The notes beneath the pieces are model-generated. The model worked only from the letters and a program-made list of their open reading frames with translations, had not been told where the DNA came from and ran no database searches. Shown here piece by piece: positions 33,803-45,500 of a DNA stretch of 64,000 nucleotides. This DNA is from Paraescarpia echinospica (lineage: Eukaryota > Annelida > Polychaeta > Sabellida > Siboglinidae): positions 57,504,273-57,568,272 of the forward strand of contig CM034542.1 in the NCBI GenBank assembly GCA_020002185.1, read 5' to 3'. The translations under genes and the position numbers were made by a program. Within the stretch, counting starts at the first letter, position 1. Every line of letters begins with the position of its first letter.

Positions 33803-34744
33803 ACTTTTATCTCTTAATTGGTAAAGAGTATTGTATTAATAGTAAATATAATAAAAGAGCGGAAACATCCGCCTATTCATTTTAGTAGGGTAGGGAAAGA
33901 AAGCGTCCGGCTGAAACAGTCTAGGGAAATGTTCGGAGGGAAAATCCGTGCTCCGTCTGATTGTTGTTGCCTTGCATATATGAGTGAGACTTAAGGTGTT
34001 GTGTTGTTGTACTATTATTTATGTTGTTGCTATTCACTGCACCCTATTGGCAGCCCCTTTCTCCAATTGCCATTTTCCCCATCTTTCTCAAATCTCTCAA
34101 CACGCAGTCGGCCAATCTCAGCAATAGTCTTCCCGTTTTCCCGCGGCCTTGATATTTCTCCGCCTCTGCTCTCGTCCGTTGTCTTACTAATCTTCGCCTA
34201 AGTTGAGCAGCATCCCGATTTCTTCTCATAGGTCATCCGTCCTCATTCTTTCCACAGTCCTTGTTCTTACATCCCGATTTATAGAAGCAAACGCTTTTGG
34301 TCATATTTGTTTTTTCACATTTCTATTATGGGGTGGCGTTATTACCAATACCGTAAGGTACCACCTCTATAATATGGAGATGGTCTATCTGAGTGAGAAA
34401 ATAGCCATGTTTGACCAACTGGTCGATTCTATCGCCCTTTTACATATCCCTTGAATTTGTAACCCCCTTAAAATGCATTTTCGCCTGGAAAAAAAATTTT
34501 AAATGGTGATAATAACTCAGATAATTGGGACAAAAACCAATTTGATTACTTGTATTCTTCAATAGACATGTAGTTATACATAGTATACATTGTGTAGATA
34601 CAGTAATGATAGATTACTACCACAATGTATGTTTAAAATTTTCAAATTGAGACTCACTACTGACACTATGCCATAACCCAGATTGCTGTAAGTGCCGTTT
34701 TTGGTTGAAATTATATCCGTACCCTGGCTAATACCATCCAGGGT
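33803..34744. other. Unannotated stretch
   Basis: Nothing recognised. The minus-strand frame 34229-34044 is Arg-rich but has no domain signature. Confidence 0.5.
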
Positions 34745-36530
34745 GACCTTTGCATTCGAAGTTATGTTGTTCAGAACTTCAAGTACAGTTTCACACTGAC
34801 CACATAAGTGTTCATAGGGGGCTTCCTTGGTCCTTCATGAGAGGGAACAGATCACTTATTTTTGGTAGGGAACCTGATGTCACGATCAAAGCAAACCTCC
34901 AGATAGAGACGTTCTACTTTGGTTCCCTCGTCTGGCAGTGGCTACAATGTACCCATTAACTCCATCAGCTGATGTGAATGGGCCTCCCATAGCCTTCAGT
35001 GCATCTAGGTTTTTGTTTCTACTATCCAGTGCTAGATTAGCAATTGACTTGTCATGCAGACCTTGTTTCTTCAGGTTTTTAGCATGATTTCTGGTATCCT
35101 ACCTCCTCTTCTTACAACAATGCCATAGTTCCTGAAAGACCCTGTTGTTATCGGTCAATCACAGGTATGTCGCCTTTGCTTTCACTTGTGCTGCACATGC
35201 ACTGGCAAGCTGCTTGGCATCCCACATCGAGAGCTCGGAGCACACGAAGCCGACACTCCTCTCCGCGGCCAAGTTGTGGATTGGTGTCTTCTCTAGCTTT
35301 TGTGTGCCCGTATGGGAAACCGAATGCTTTACAGATTCATCGTAGTTCCCAAAGCAAAATGTGTCCACCATTTGCTTCTGGAAGCCAGCAGTCAGTTTGG
35401 GAAGAATCATCTTCAGGAGCTTTATCACTTAGGGTCGAAAAGAGGCGGCTACCTTGGCTGTGATACCACATATGTTTTGTATCCAGCACCCGGTCCAGTT
35501 GCAGCGATGATGGGATGGTCTTAGTGTAAGTTGGGTCAGCCAATGTGGTCAGAGATAGGTATGGTTCAACCAGATGTAGCCCAATGACAACCCCTGCACA
35601 ATACATGATCTTCAAGAAACCACGTCCAATAAACATCTGACGATGCAGGTTAACTGATTCGTAACATGCTCGTACATCTGAAGGAAGGATGCCCTATCAT
35701 CCCCATGGTAGAGGCTAATTGTTCAGATCAGCGTCAAACGATTTACCCTTTCATCTTTGAGACTGACAGACTTGCTTGGTATACAGTCAATGGCTTGTCG
35801 TTGTTCTTGCTTTGACCAAAAACTTTGAGTAGATCTTGTCTGTACATACCATGTTCTCTATTTCAGCCCACTGCTGGGTGATAACCCTGTTATAAATCAA
35901 TGTTGGGTGTTCAGTACAGAGCAGATGATCACTGATATGCTCCGAGCGTAGACTTTCTGCTACAATCTCACCAACCCTGAAGTTGTGAGATGTCTGATCT
36001 GTTATAGCAAAGTCAATTTTCTCAAAGAGAGATTTGGGCTCAACACCACGTGCTGCCTCAATGATTTCGAGGGCTGCCCCCTGAGAACATCGTCTGAAAA
36101 CGTCACCACAATCTTTTCATCAAACTCAGAGTTCATATCTCTTCGACAATCTCGTTTAATGCCATTGTTTCGATGTCCTTGCCAGGGTCATGGCAGAAAA
36201 TATCTAACACTTGTTCTGCCCTTTTGTTTAAACTTCCACGCTCCGTTAATTTGTCTCCGTTTCTGAGTCTGGATCAGAGTCACAAAATCCTCATATACTG
36301 TAGCTTTCAGAAATGTAACTTAATGTGCCTAGCTTGGATGGTGTATAGACTATAAAATAGCTAGTGCTCCTCAATAAGTTCGGCTAGCAACTTCGGTGCC
36401 GCATCCCTTCCCCACCTTGAGGACTGGGCTTGGCCTGACCGCTTTGGTCACAGCAGATATAACATGTTCTGCATGACATATTTGCCAGTTAAAAGCATGC
36501 CGAGAGAAAACTCAGCCTTCTCTGTGTAAT
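34745..36530 (-). pseudogene. Decayed protein-coding relic of an unrecognised family
   Basis: A series of minus-strand coding-like blocks follow one another in order but in different frames. 36073-35787 contains SLFEKIDFAITDQTSHNFR and a later HLLCTEHPTLIYNRVI. 35636-35440 contains FLKIMYCAGVVIGLHLVEP. 35428-35159 contains MILPKLTAGFQK and TPIHNLAAERSVGFVCSEL. 35090-34885 contains NLDALKAMGGPFTSADG. The blocks look like one protein of roughly 500 residues or more broken by about five frameshifts or stops. I have an impression that similar uncharacterised multicopy proteins exist in other aquatic invertebrates, but cannot verify it. No transposase catalytic pattern is evident. Confidence 0.6.
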
Positions 36531-36832
36531 CTGCAGCACCAAGTGTCTATTTGGACTATGATCTTGCGCAGGACGTGTCAGCAGTCATGGTTACTCAGCC
36601 TGGACCGATGTTATTCATCCTTACGCATACATTTTATGATAAGTGTTCAACTCCTTGCGTCTTATACTCCAATGATAACCTCTGCAAAGTAAATTCTGTT
36701 ACATTTATAGTACCTTGTATGTCTTATGAAGTAGATAATTATGATACCTTTCCTAGGTTGACATAAAACGACTACAAAAGACTGCCATTTTTATATTGAA
36801 CAACGATAACACCATTTTCAACCATTGTCGAT
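36531..36832. other. Unannotated stretch
   Basis: The open frame 36551-36766 has no recognisable domain. Confidence 0.4.
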
Positions 36833-37044
36833 TTAAGATTAATGGTCACGACTTTCGCAGGGTATATATAGGGGGTAGCATCAGTCATTTGGTCAACGTT
36901 TTGCAGTTTTGAACTCAGGAATAGTATCTCCATATTTTTTAAGATTAATGGTCACGACTTTCGCAGGGTATATATAGGGGGTAGCATCAGTCATTTGGTC
37001 AACGTTTTGCAGTTTTGAACTCAGGAATAGTATCTCCATATTTT
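36833..37044. repeat. Perfect 106-bp tandem duplication
   Basis: 36833-36938 and 36939-37044 are identical by eye, both starting TTAAGATTAATGGTCACG and ending CATATTTT. The lack of divergence implies a very recent duplication or an assembly artefact. Confidence 0.92.
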
Positions 37045-37207
37045 TTGGGGATACACCATTGAAAATATTACATTTGCAAAATAACACCACCCCCTACTTC
37101 TATGGCGCCAATATCCACCACGAGATCAGTTGCGCAAAAAACAAATAGTCAGCCACTCCGAAGATCATTGAATTATGCGGTGTCCATTTAGCTTTTTGTA
37201 ATGTCTG

Positions 37208-37314
37208 CTTCCCAGAGAAGTCGAGATGGTGTTCGGTTGATCAGGTCTGCCAGAGAGTAAAGTGTAAAGCGCTTTGAGCAGTCCTGATGACTGGATACTG
37301 CACTATATAAAAAC
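37208..37314 (+). mobile_element. SINE 3'-domain fragment
   Basis: Matches the shared SINE 3' domain: TGGTGTTCGGTTGA, GTCTGCCAGAGAGTAA, AGCGCTTTGAGCAGT and a CACTATATAA end. The tRNA head is missing. Confidence 0.8.
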
Positions 37315-38350
37315 TTACCTGTTATACTACCATATCGGAGATTAGTATCTAGGCTATCCGTTGGCAGCACTATAGTCCAGCGGCTCCTGATTGGTGGAAC
37401 TGGGAACGCCTCCTAATATGAAAATATACCAAGCTACATAACAGAGCTGTGCCATTGATGCTGACGAGAACATCACACCAAGAACCGGGTCTTATATGGA
37501 AGCTACATACGACACTACGTATTAGGAACGCCACGCCATACGCAGAACTCCAGTAAGTGACCGCTGTTATGGACAGCCCTATGCTGTCTTCCGCCACAAT
37601 GTCTTGCGTGCACGATGCTATTTAGCAAAGCACAATGACATACTCGTGTAGTCTGCTTCAAACTTTCTTCCGAAATTACATTTTTTGCGAGCCTCTTTTT
37701 ATAATAGTTTATAATTCACATTGTAACTTTAAAGCATTACTACCCCATGCACGCAAATAATAACCATGACGTAACATCTACACCCACGTATAGTAATTAG
37801 TATAATATGTAAAATGGCTAAAGTCATAAATATGTTGTGGAAATCACGAAGAAGCCAAAATGAAAATTATCAACGATCGAACAATCCCAAACTAAGCATA
37901 ATCTCACACCGTTAAGTAGCAGGACCTAGAAAGTCTTAAATCTGATAGTACAGCTGCAGATTGTTATGGACAATCGAGACTAGTAAACGGATATAATTAA
38001 TATAGTTGACGAAAGTTGGTCCAAGAAGACGCAGCACGTGGTTGCAATTTAGAAACCAGAGCAGACTACTCTGAAGAATGCAATACTCTGAATGCATACC
38101 GTTCCTTCAAATGCCATTCCGTTCTGCGATTATGGTTTCACGGAAGTTAATGTTGCGGCTGTTGTTTAAATCTTTTTACTAAAGTGCTGCAAATAATTCT
38201 TGGAACTTCTGTAATTCTCTTTTTCACAATGTTGCTCTTAAGGATATCATAAAATTTAAACATGTTCAATACTGTTTAGCAAGAATGTTTTCGTTTGGTT
38301 CCAATCCGTATTAAAACGGATAACGGCAGGATTCATCCACAAATCCCACA
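37315..38350. other. Unannotated stretch
   Basis: No recognised gene or repeat end. Confidence 0.5.
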
Positions 38351-38445
38351 ACTGCGTTGAGTACGGGGAATAGTGCAGGCCACTATGTCGACAACATTGC
38401 GTTGAGTCCGGGGAATAGTGTAGATCACTATGTCGAAAACATTGC
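38351..38445. repeat. 46-bp tandem duplication
   Basis: Two adjacent units beginning TGCGTTGAGTACGGGGAATA and TGCGTTGAGTCCGGGGAATA, differing at about four positions. Confidence 0.75.
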
Positions 38446-38718
38446 GTTCGTGCAGAATCGTTGTTAAACGCAAACTTTCACTGGATTTTGCATTTTAGGT
38501 AGTAAAGGTTAACAAAATTAGGGGGGCAATTTTTTTTCTACGCAGAATACGTTTACTAAATTCAATATGACAGACACCATGCAAATTGCGCTAGTTTTGC
38601 ATTATAATGTTATTTTAAATAATTACCTATATGTTCGTAATGGTGTCTGGCGTGCTTACCATTTACAATATCCATTTATAGTAATACAAGTGTGTCTTAG
38701 ATACATGTGAGCGCCAGT

Positions 38719-39136
38719 GGATGTCACTAAGTGGGTAAACGAGGGACCACCAGTATATAACATCTACTTAGATTTTCAGAAAGCTTCCGACAAAGTGCCA
38801 CCTCTAATAATACCACTGTACAAAACAATAATTAGGCCTCATTTAGAATATTGTATACAAGCGTGGAGGCCATACCGCAAGAAGGACATAGATATGCTAG
38901 AAAGAGTACAGAGGAGAGCGACTAAAATGATACCAAAACTGAGGGATCTTAATTACGAAATACGCATAAACGAATGCGGTTTAAAAACACCAGAGACCAG
39001 GAGATTGAGAGGAGATCAAATAGAAGTGTTTAGAATATTTAATGGTAATGAAAATATTGATAGAAACATATTTTTTTCAGTTAAAAAAGATAGAAGGACT
39101 AGAGGACATGAAGTTAGTTAGTAAAGGAGGAGCTTA
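38719..39136 (+). mobile_element. CR1 internal-deletion fragment
   Basis: The sequence begins in the RT palm (VTKWVNEGPP, then IYLDFQKASDKVP) and then joins directly to the thumb region (IIPLYKTIIRPHLEYC). It continues through the ERVQRRATKMIPK block, skipping the FADD catalytic box. The reading frame stays open for 134 codons across the deletion and stops just before the conserved C-terminal block. It keeps the GAA codon at the position where copies A and C have TAA. It is not functional, since the RT active site is missing. Confidence 0.9.
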
Positions 39137-39655
39137 ATTAATTCCTAGAGTTAACTCAAGTCATTCTCAAACTTGGAACATGCACATGAATGCGCGATAC
39201 GGATAGATGCACGCGTTTCTATGTTGATGCTGTCAACTTTCCTTACTCTTTCAAAAACTGCATGGACAAATTCCGTGTGTTGACGGGTAAATGTTGGTTC
39301 AGCAATTAGCTTTGGCCAGTTACATGTCGCAACTGCTAAATACAATGTCTCGGAACGACGCGGAACAAAAATAGCAGCCATATTTAGGATATTCTATATA
39401 TTGAGTAACTTTATCTGCATAGTTGTATCTGTTCACATATGTAGCCTCGCACCCACCGACAACTATAACCCGTTATGTCACTGTTTCTTTGCCGTCCAGC
39501 GTGGGAAATATCAGCACCCAGCTTAGAATGTTCTTATTGGCAACAGTACAAACTGCACTGTCAGCGCGAACGAGTTTATTGACAAAAATCTAAAATGACG
39601 ATAACGGCTGCGATAGGTTGGTGTAACGTGATGGGGCGTAAACTAGGAATATATG
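39137..39655. other. Unannotated stretch
   Basis: Nothing recognised. Confidence 0.5.
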
Positions 39656-39735
39656 AATGAATGAATGAATGAATGAATGAATGGACGGGTGGACGGACGG
39701 ACGGACGGACGGACGGACGGACGAATGAATGAGTT
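39656..39735. repeat. GAAT and GGAC tetranucleotide repeats
   Basis: (GAAT)n of about 30 bp followed by (GGAC)n of about 40 bp. The GGAC motif also dominates the tract at 26.0 kb. Confidence 0.93.
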
Positions 39736-40480
39736 TATTTGGTTATACAGTTACAATGTAGGCTAATTACAGATACGAACATAATTAGGCAGATTGCGGA
39801 GTAACTAAGTTGATTCTCTTTATAACGAAACTCCCTATACTTATATATGACAGTCATTGTAATGATGCAGCGTATTACAGATAATGTTAAGAATATTAAA
39901 TGTGACGCAAATAATGAATGAGAATAAAGCGTCATAATCCAACATGGTCTAACACAATCTAACAAAGTAAATAATAACAACATAAATAATAACAACTATA
40001 ATAATAATATAAACATATATAATAATAATTAATAATATCAATATGTTAATAATAGTAGCAATATAAATAATAATTACTAAAAGTAAACTAATCTACATAT
40101 ATGCCATACAACGATATGATATCAAACCTCCACTTAACGATATTATCTAAATATATAATCACCTCATATGGTCAACATTTTCTACTGTACAATGAGTTGA
40201 AATTTGGGTGATTCAGATTGCTCCATAAGATTATATCTCGCACAGTTCACGTGCTTAGTAAGAGGAAAGGAAATATACCCTCATCTGTTGGGAATACTAG
40301 AACTATATAACGATTTTGTAACAGCCGAATTATGATGGATGGTTCTAGTTACAGGTACACACTGTTCAAATCACCTTGCATCTATAATGTATATAATGTC
40401 CGATAGCAACGATAGGCCAAACTGTGGTATATTTATTGTCCGACAAATTTAATTTATGTTGCTTTAAACGGTAAAAATAA
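39736..40480. other. Unannotated AT-rich stretch
   Basis: ATA/AAT-rich simple sequence around 39960-40080. No gene recognised. Confidence 0.5.
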
Positions 40481-40690
40481 GTTCTTACATAGCGCAGTAT
40501 TCAGTTCTTATGATTGCTCAAAGCGCTTTACACGTTACTCCCTGCAGACCTGTTCAATCGAACACCATTTCGACGTCTCTTGAAGAATTCAGTTACGCTG
40601 CAATTAATGCGCGAAGACTATTCGTGAACAGGAGCAACTTAGAGTGCACGAACTTGCCCAAGGTTCGACACGGCAGCGCAGGATTCGGGG
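40481..40690 (-). mobile_element. SINE copy, decayed head
   Basis: The minus strand carries the body (TTAATTGCAGCGTAACTGAA), the 3' domain (GGTGTTCGATTGAACAGGTC, AAAGCGCTTTGAGCA) and the terminal ACTGCGCTATGTAAGAAC. The B-box position near 40670-40682 is mutated (GGATTCGGGG on the plus strand), so transcription by pol III is unlikely. Confidence 0.82.
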
Positions 40691-41324
40691 TTAGTTGTAG
40701 GTTTTTTGGAGAGCCCAAAATTCTCCTGAATTTATAAATTCAAATGTTAGCAGGTATACTGATGAGAAAATTAACTTTAGACTTTAAAATAAAATATCTA
40801 TTGCTGCGATGGCATGAAAAATCAGCATAGGTCGGCTGTGGCCGGAGCAGGGATGAGCCGTGTCCAAATGCCTCGATTGTTCGTTAGAAATGGAAGGTCA
40901 CTTCAACGTGAAGGCTGCCGTAGATTAGAATAGTCATTGCGTGTTTGCAGCACAGTTTGTAACACAGTTACAGTAACCTTTGAAACTGAGTAGGCACATA
41001 GTTACCATCAACACATAATGTGCGTCCTTACTAATGTGACCATGGCGTGACACATGACACTTATCAAGCAGATGTGTCCATGGAATGAGGTTTTTTAATG
41101 AAGCAATTTTCTTTCGAAATTGGCACTATCGATTTACATTGTTCTGGTTTCAGCTACGTTCGGACATTGGTTAAGCAAACCACAAGACATTCTAGAAATA
41201 TAGCCAAGTGAACTGCAGAACAGTGGCAAATTCCTGCGAATGGGGAATTATACTACGCTTCTAAAGGCCCTACTTTATGTATGCATTTTATGTTTTCAAT
41301 TTCTATTTGTAAAAATCAACCGTG
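40691..41324. other. Unannotated stretch
   Basis: Nothing recognised. Confidence 0.5.
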
Positions 41325-41390
41325 TTGCTGCTGCTGCTGCTGCTGCTGCTGCGGCGGCGGCGGCGGCGGCTGCTGCTGCTACTGCTATTG
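41325..41390. repeat. Trinucleotide tract (TGC)n(GGC)n(TGC)n
   Basis: About 22 codon-sized units of GCT/GCG form poly-alanine-like open frames on both strands. The bilateral openness and lack of any flanking domain argue that this is a microsatellite rather than a gene. ATG/GAT-type trinucleotides follow to about 41500. Confidence 0.9.
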
Positions 41391-41854
41391 ACGTGGTAGT
41401 GAAGGTGAAGGTAGTAATGACGAGTATAATGATTAAGACAATGATGGTGGTGGTGTTGATGGTGAAGACGAAGGCGATGTAAATGACGACAACAATGATG
41501 CCGCTGCCGTCACTGCCACAACTGTTACCCCTCCTGGCCACGACTTAATTAAGTAATTAACCCCAAGGCCGAGGCACCCGTAGACCACGCGTCTCGGGCA
41601 TCAAGGTGTGACGTCTGGTCTACGATATACTGGCCGCGTGTCTCCATTGATGTCAAAGGTATAAATCCCGATTAAGAAGCGGTTCGCTTGGATCATACAA
41701 ACAACGAATTCCCGGAAGGCTAAGTGCCAACTTCAGTTACGATAATGGAGCTTACTAGACGGGCAGCCGGCAATGCTACTGTAAACACGTGGCTTACGGA
41801 CGTCTACAATAGCCGTTTGACGAATGTGGCGCGTAGAAGCGTAGCGACGACTTA
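41391..41854. other. Unannotated stretch left of the Harbinger element
   Basis: Decayed trinucleotide repeats to about 41500, then nothing recognised. The last three bases (41852-41854, TTA) are the left target copy of the Harbinger insertion. Confidence 0.5.
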
Positions 41855-42809
41855 TGCCTGGCGTACACTGACGATTAGTTTACCACGCAATAGTCGAGTC
41901 TTATTTTCACTATAAGGGGTAATAAAAATGGGCGGCTACACTTACGACGCTATTCGCGTATACTTGCAATAATCGCATCTTAGTAGGTGCGTACACTGAT
42001 GACGCAGCAGTTTGCGAACTACTTATGTTACGAACATCCTGGTGTTTAAACCGCCAACTGCATGGACACGCATCTTCTGGTGATTACTTAGGTCGTTACT
42101 TTACACGTGCGATGTTAAAATGTGTCGGTTATCGAAACAAATTAGTTGTTTTGTAACTATCTGCAGAAGCACTAGAGCTAGTAAGACGCCGTCGCGCATG
42201 CAGACAAATGGTGCGTCAAGGCAGGGTGGGGGTCATGCCACACATAGCGGAAAGGGCAGAACAAGGCGCCTTCCACAATCTTGTCCAAGGACTGCGTGAT
42301 CGAGAAGAAAAGGTGTACAGGGAATTTCTCCGAATGCCACCAGCCGTAGTTGACTGGTAGATACAGCCAATGACGCTACTGATCGTGAAGGAAGATATAC
42401 GATCGCGGCGTTTGTTTTGACGTTAGTGACGCTTTACGTTACCAGATCCAGGTGTTTAAACCGCGATCTGCATGCACGCGCGCCCTCTAGTGATTACTTA
42501 CGTCGACATCAAGCCGTCTTGTTGTTGGCCAACGCAATCGGAGAATCTAGTTGCGTCTTAATTAGCGTGTACACTTGCGACTGGCAGTTGGGTTGCTTTA
42601 CTGGGGCCAGTACATTGACGACGCATTTTACTCCCGATTCAATTTTCTAATCGGATACGTCGCCTTTAATTTGCTTGTAACGGGTTGCCCAGTTAGGAAT
42701 CGTACTGGCGTACACTGGCGACACAATTCTTACGATGTCTTCCGAATGTTGAAGAGTTACAGTTTAGTCACCAGAAAATAGTAAACTAGTCGTCAGTGTC
42801 CGCCGGGCA
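41855..42809 (+). mobile_element. PIF/Harbinger element, internally deleted (955 bp)
   Basis: The terminal inverted repeats are 29 bp with 26 matches: TGCCTGGCGTACACTGACGA at the left against TGCCCGGCGGACACTGACGA in the right complement, continuing to TAGTTTAC. The 3-bp target TTA flanks both sides (41852-41854 and 42810-42812), the Harbinger preference. A transposase N-terminal relic lies inside. A 53-bp direct repeat (42038-42090 and 42448-42500, both containing GGTGTTTAAACCGC) shows internal rearrangement. No catalytic DDE core remains. Confidence 0.92.
42157..42360 (+). pseudogene. Harbinger transposase N-terminal relic
   Basis: Sixty-seven codons from just after a TAA (42154-42156) to a TAG (42358-42360). 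The segment ERAEQGAFHNLVQGLRDREE followed by YREFLRMPP matches the conserved start of PIF/Harbinger transposases, a G-A-[YF]-H-x-L-x-x-E-L-R / F-x-x-[YF]-x-R-M pattern, preceded by an Arg-rich stretch. No ATG starts the frame; CTGCAG at 42161-42166 could be a splice acceptor. The rest of the transposase, including the DDE residues, is missing. Confidence 0.8.
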
Positions 42810-42812
42810 TTA

Positions 42813-43604
42813 GAAACGTCGAAGTTGTCTCTTAATCTATATTTTGTCTTTACTAGTCTTCCATTGTCATACTGGCCAACACTCTTACGAAGTCAATCGG
42901 CCAGGGTGGATGCTATTTAGTCGTGTTTGTAAGGTACGTAATGTGTTAGAGCTCTGCCTAAATTGCGGCGACTCTGCAAAGTTGGCTGTTCTGTCTGTTA
43001 GCGAGTTCCTGTATTCATTGACCGGTGGAAATAAGGAGAATGTGTAACAGTTCCTGCTGGTGTGGATGGTGTTAAACACTTTAGTGTCTAGTTGCCGTGT
43101 GTGGCGTGGGATCGATGACCTGGGGGAGATGTCCAACAAGCAAGGATAGATGACTGTAAATAATCACCATTTTGAAGGCTTTATCACTAACACAATGACG
43201 TATAACCAATTAGCTGTTGCTAAAGTAGGGCCTACCGTACTTGTTACTTAATTTGGTTCCTCTTCGTGTCGTGTTGCCCGTAAGGCTTGCACAAGATCTC
43301 ACCAGACCCCTCTGTATTGGTTTCTCCATGCTGCTCTTCCCCAGATCAACACAGCAGCCTACGGTACTTTCTTCATCATTCTTCGCTTTGTTGTTTTTGG
43401 CCCATCTCCTTCTGTTTCCTAAACTAAAGTATTTCATTGACGTCCGAAGGGTGTTGAATATATATGTGTTTTACGGGGTGTGCAGTCGGAGGTTTTTGGT
43501 GAGCCTCCCCACCCACCCCTCGTCACCCCAACACATGTTCAACTCTGTCCCCTCGATTTATAGGCTAATTAATAGATGAAAAACATAATACATAGTTATT
43601 CGGA
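42813..43604. other. Unannotated stretch
   Basis: No recognised gene. The frames at 43210-43579 overlap on opposite strands and carry no domain. Confidence 0.5.
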
Positions 43605-44450
43605 TTTATACAAAATTTCAAAACAAAAGTACGGATTTCAATCAGGAAAACAATGTGGTATTTGTGATTAGTGTGAACGAGCAAATCTATGGAATGATAA
43701 TAATGGCATTGTGCATAGTGTCGGTTCCTGCCAAATAGGCGCTCGTGGAGCTTCCTGAAATTTCTACCACTAAGTCAGTTGTGTCTATAAGTTGGCTTAC
43801 AATGACGATTTAAAAATAAGCAACTAATTATTATGAAACCATTATTCGAGATCATTCTCATAAATTTGATAAGATCAATGTCATAAAGATTATACAATTA
43901 GTATCGTATATATCATAAGACTATACAATTAATATCGTATGTATCATAACATCAGTAAATGTTATAAGATCTTTATCAAAATATGATATTATCATTATGT
44001 TTCTAAAAATCAATAACTATTCCAAAATTACTATCATAAATGTTTTTTCATAAATACCACAAATCAATATCATGAACAACTGGAAATAATTATCACATAT
44101 ATTATAAAAGAACACCAATATATATATATAAAAGTCCTTATCTCATGGAAGGGTCAAATAACGTGTAGATGACGACAATTGTTTAACACCTACGATGTAA
44201 CTCCTAGACTAAGGTGTGTTCAACAATGACTTGTTGACGTCATTTTGTACAACAACATGATGTTTACGCCTACCGCCCACACCCGGTTGTTAAAGGAAAA
44301 ATAACTTTGCTAAGTTCGAACGTCGTGGAGAGAGCAAAACTACGTTAGCTCATAGCAAACCAGGTTTGTCTATGTTCAGATATGAAATGTATTAACTGAT
44401 GGTTTAACATGTCTGTCACCCTAGAATTGAATCTCGATAGGAAGCGGGCT

Positions 44451-45283
44451 AGGAAGCATTTGGCTTATCGAGAGTACCATCGTTGTTGTTTATGCGTATC
44501 CCGCCCTTCAGAAATATGTTGATTTTGATTCTAAACACATTCACGCTGCTAGCACCTACACAATCATTGCATAATATGTTCCATTCGTTTAAGATTGTCT
44601 GTGATAATGAATACTTTCTGATGTATTATCTACACTGCTCCTTCAGTAACGTTTCTTCATGTCCTTATACAAAAACAATCAGCAATAAAGCAGCAGGTAA
44701 AATGAGAAATAACGTTGTACCTACAACGCATGCACATAACTTATTATGCCAAAACATGGCTAAAACATGCCAGAATACCTGTGTCTATTATTATGATGCA
44801 CTTTAAACACTAACAGTGACATTGACATTAGGGCAGCAGGCATCATGATGAGTTCAGCTGTTTGATGGACAATGGCACGAAGGAGTGTTGATACTTGTTA
44901 AGCCTGCACCGAGGAATGTCGTAACGTCTGCCAGATGGAAATTCATTATGTAAAACATTTTGTAAAACATATCACTATTTTCATAACCATTCAATATTTT
45001 TAAAACCTATATCTGATCTACTCTTAATCTCCCGGTCTCTATTGTTGCCAAACCACATTTTAGGTGTATTTCACACAAAAAATCTCTCAGTTCTGGCATA
45101 ATTTCCGTTGCTCTCTGTACTCTTTCTAGCATACCTATGTCCTTCTTATGATATGACCTCTCCGTATACATTCTTCTATGTCTAATACACTCTCTCCTGT
45201 ATTGTTCAGGCATATGATCAAGAAGGAAATTATCTTATATTTTATTAAAACTAGAATGTTTGGTCCTCGCCCCTGTACTCAGT
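44451..45283 (-). mobile_element. Rearranged CR1 fragment (copy D)
   Basis: Three CR1-like pieces lie on the minus strand. 44451-44665 matches the 3' UTR and C-terminal block. 44967-45190 matches the ERVQRRAT thumb region (encoding MLERVQRATEIMPELRD). About 45208-45283 matches the endonuclease segment around LVQDSFLSQHVLEP. Some 300 bp of unrelated DNA separates the first two, and the whole RT core between the second and third is missing. Divergence from copies A-C is clearly higher, so it is an older insertion. Confidence 0.8.
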
Positions 45284-45395
45284 ACGCAGTCGGTTTTATA
45301 ACGAGTGCGTGATTTTGTTGAAATCATCCAAAGAACTTATTTTGATCGTTCTATATTACAGTGTCCCAGATTAGTAACAAGCTTTCTTGAAGGTC

Positions 45396-45500
<105 letters not shown>

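Noticed and set aside
41240..41541. Poly-alanine protein candidate
   Set aside because: A GCT/GCG microsatellite is open on both strands, with no flanking domain or splice support.
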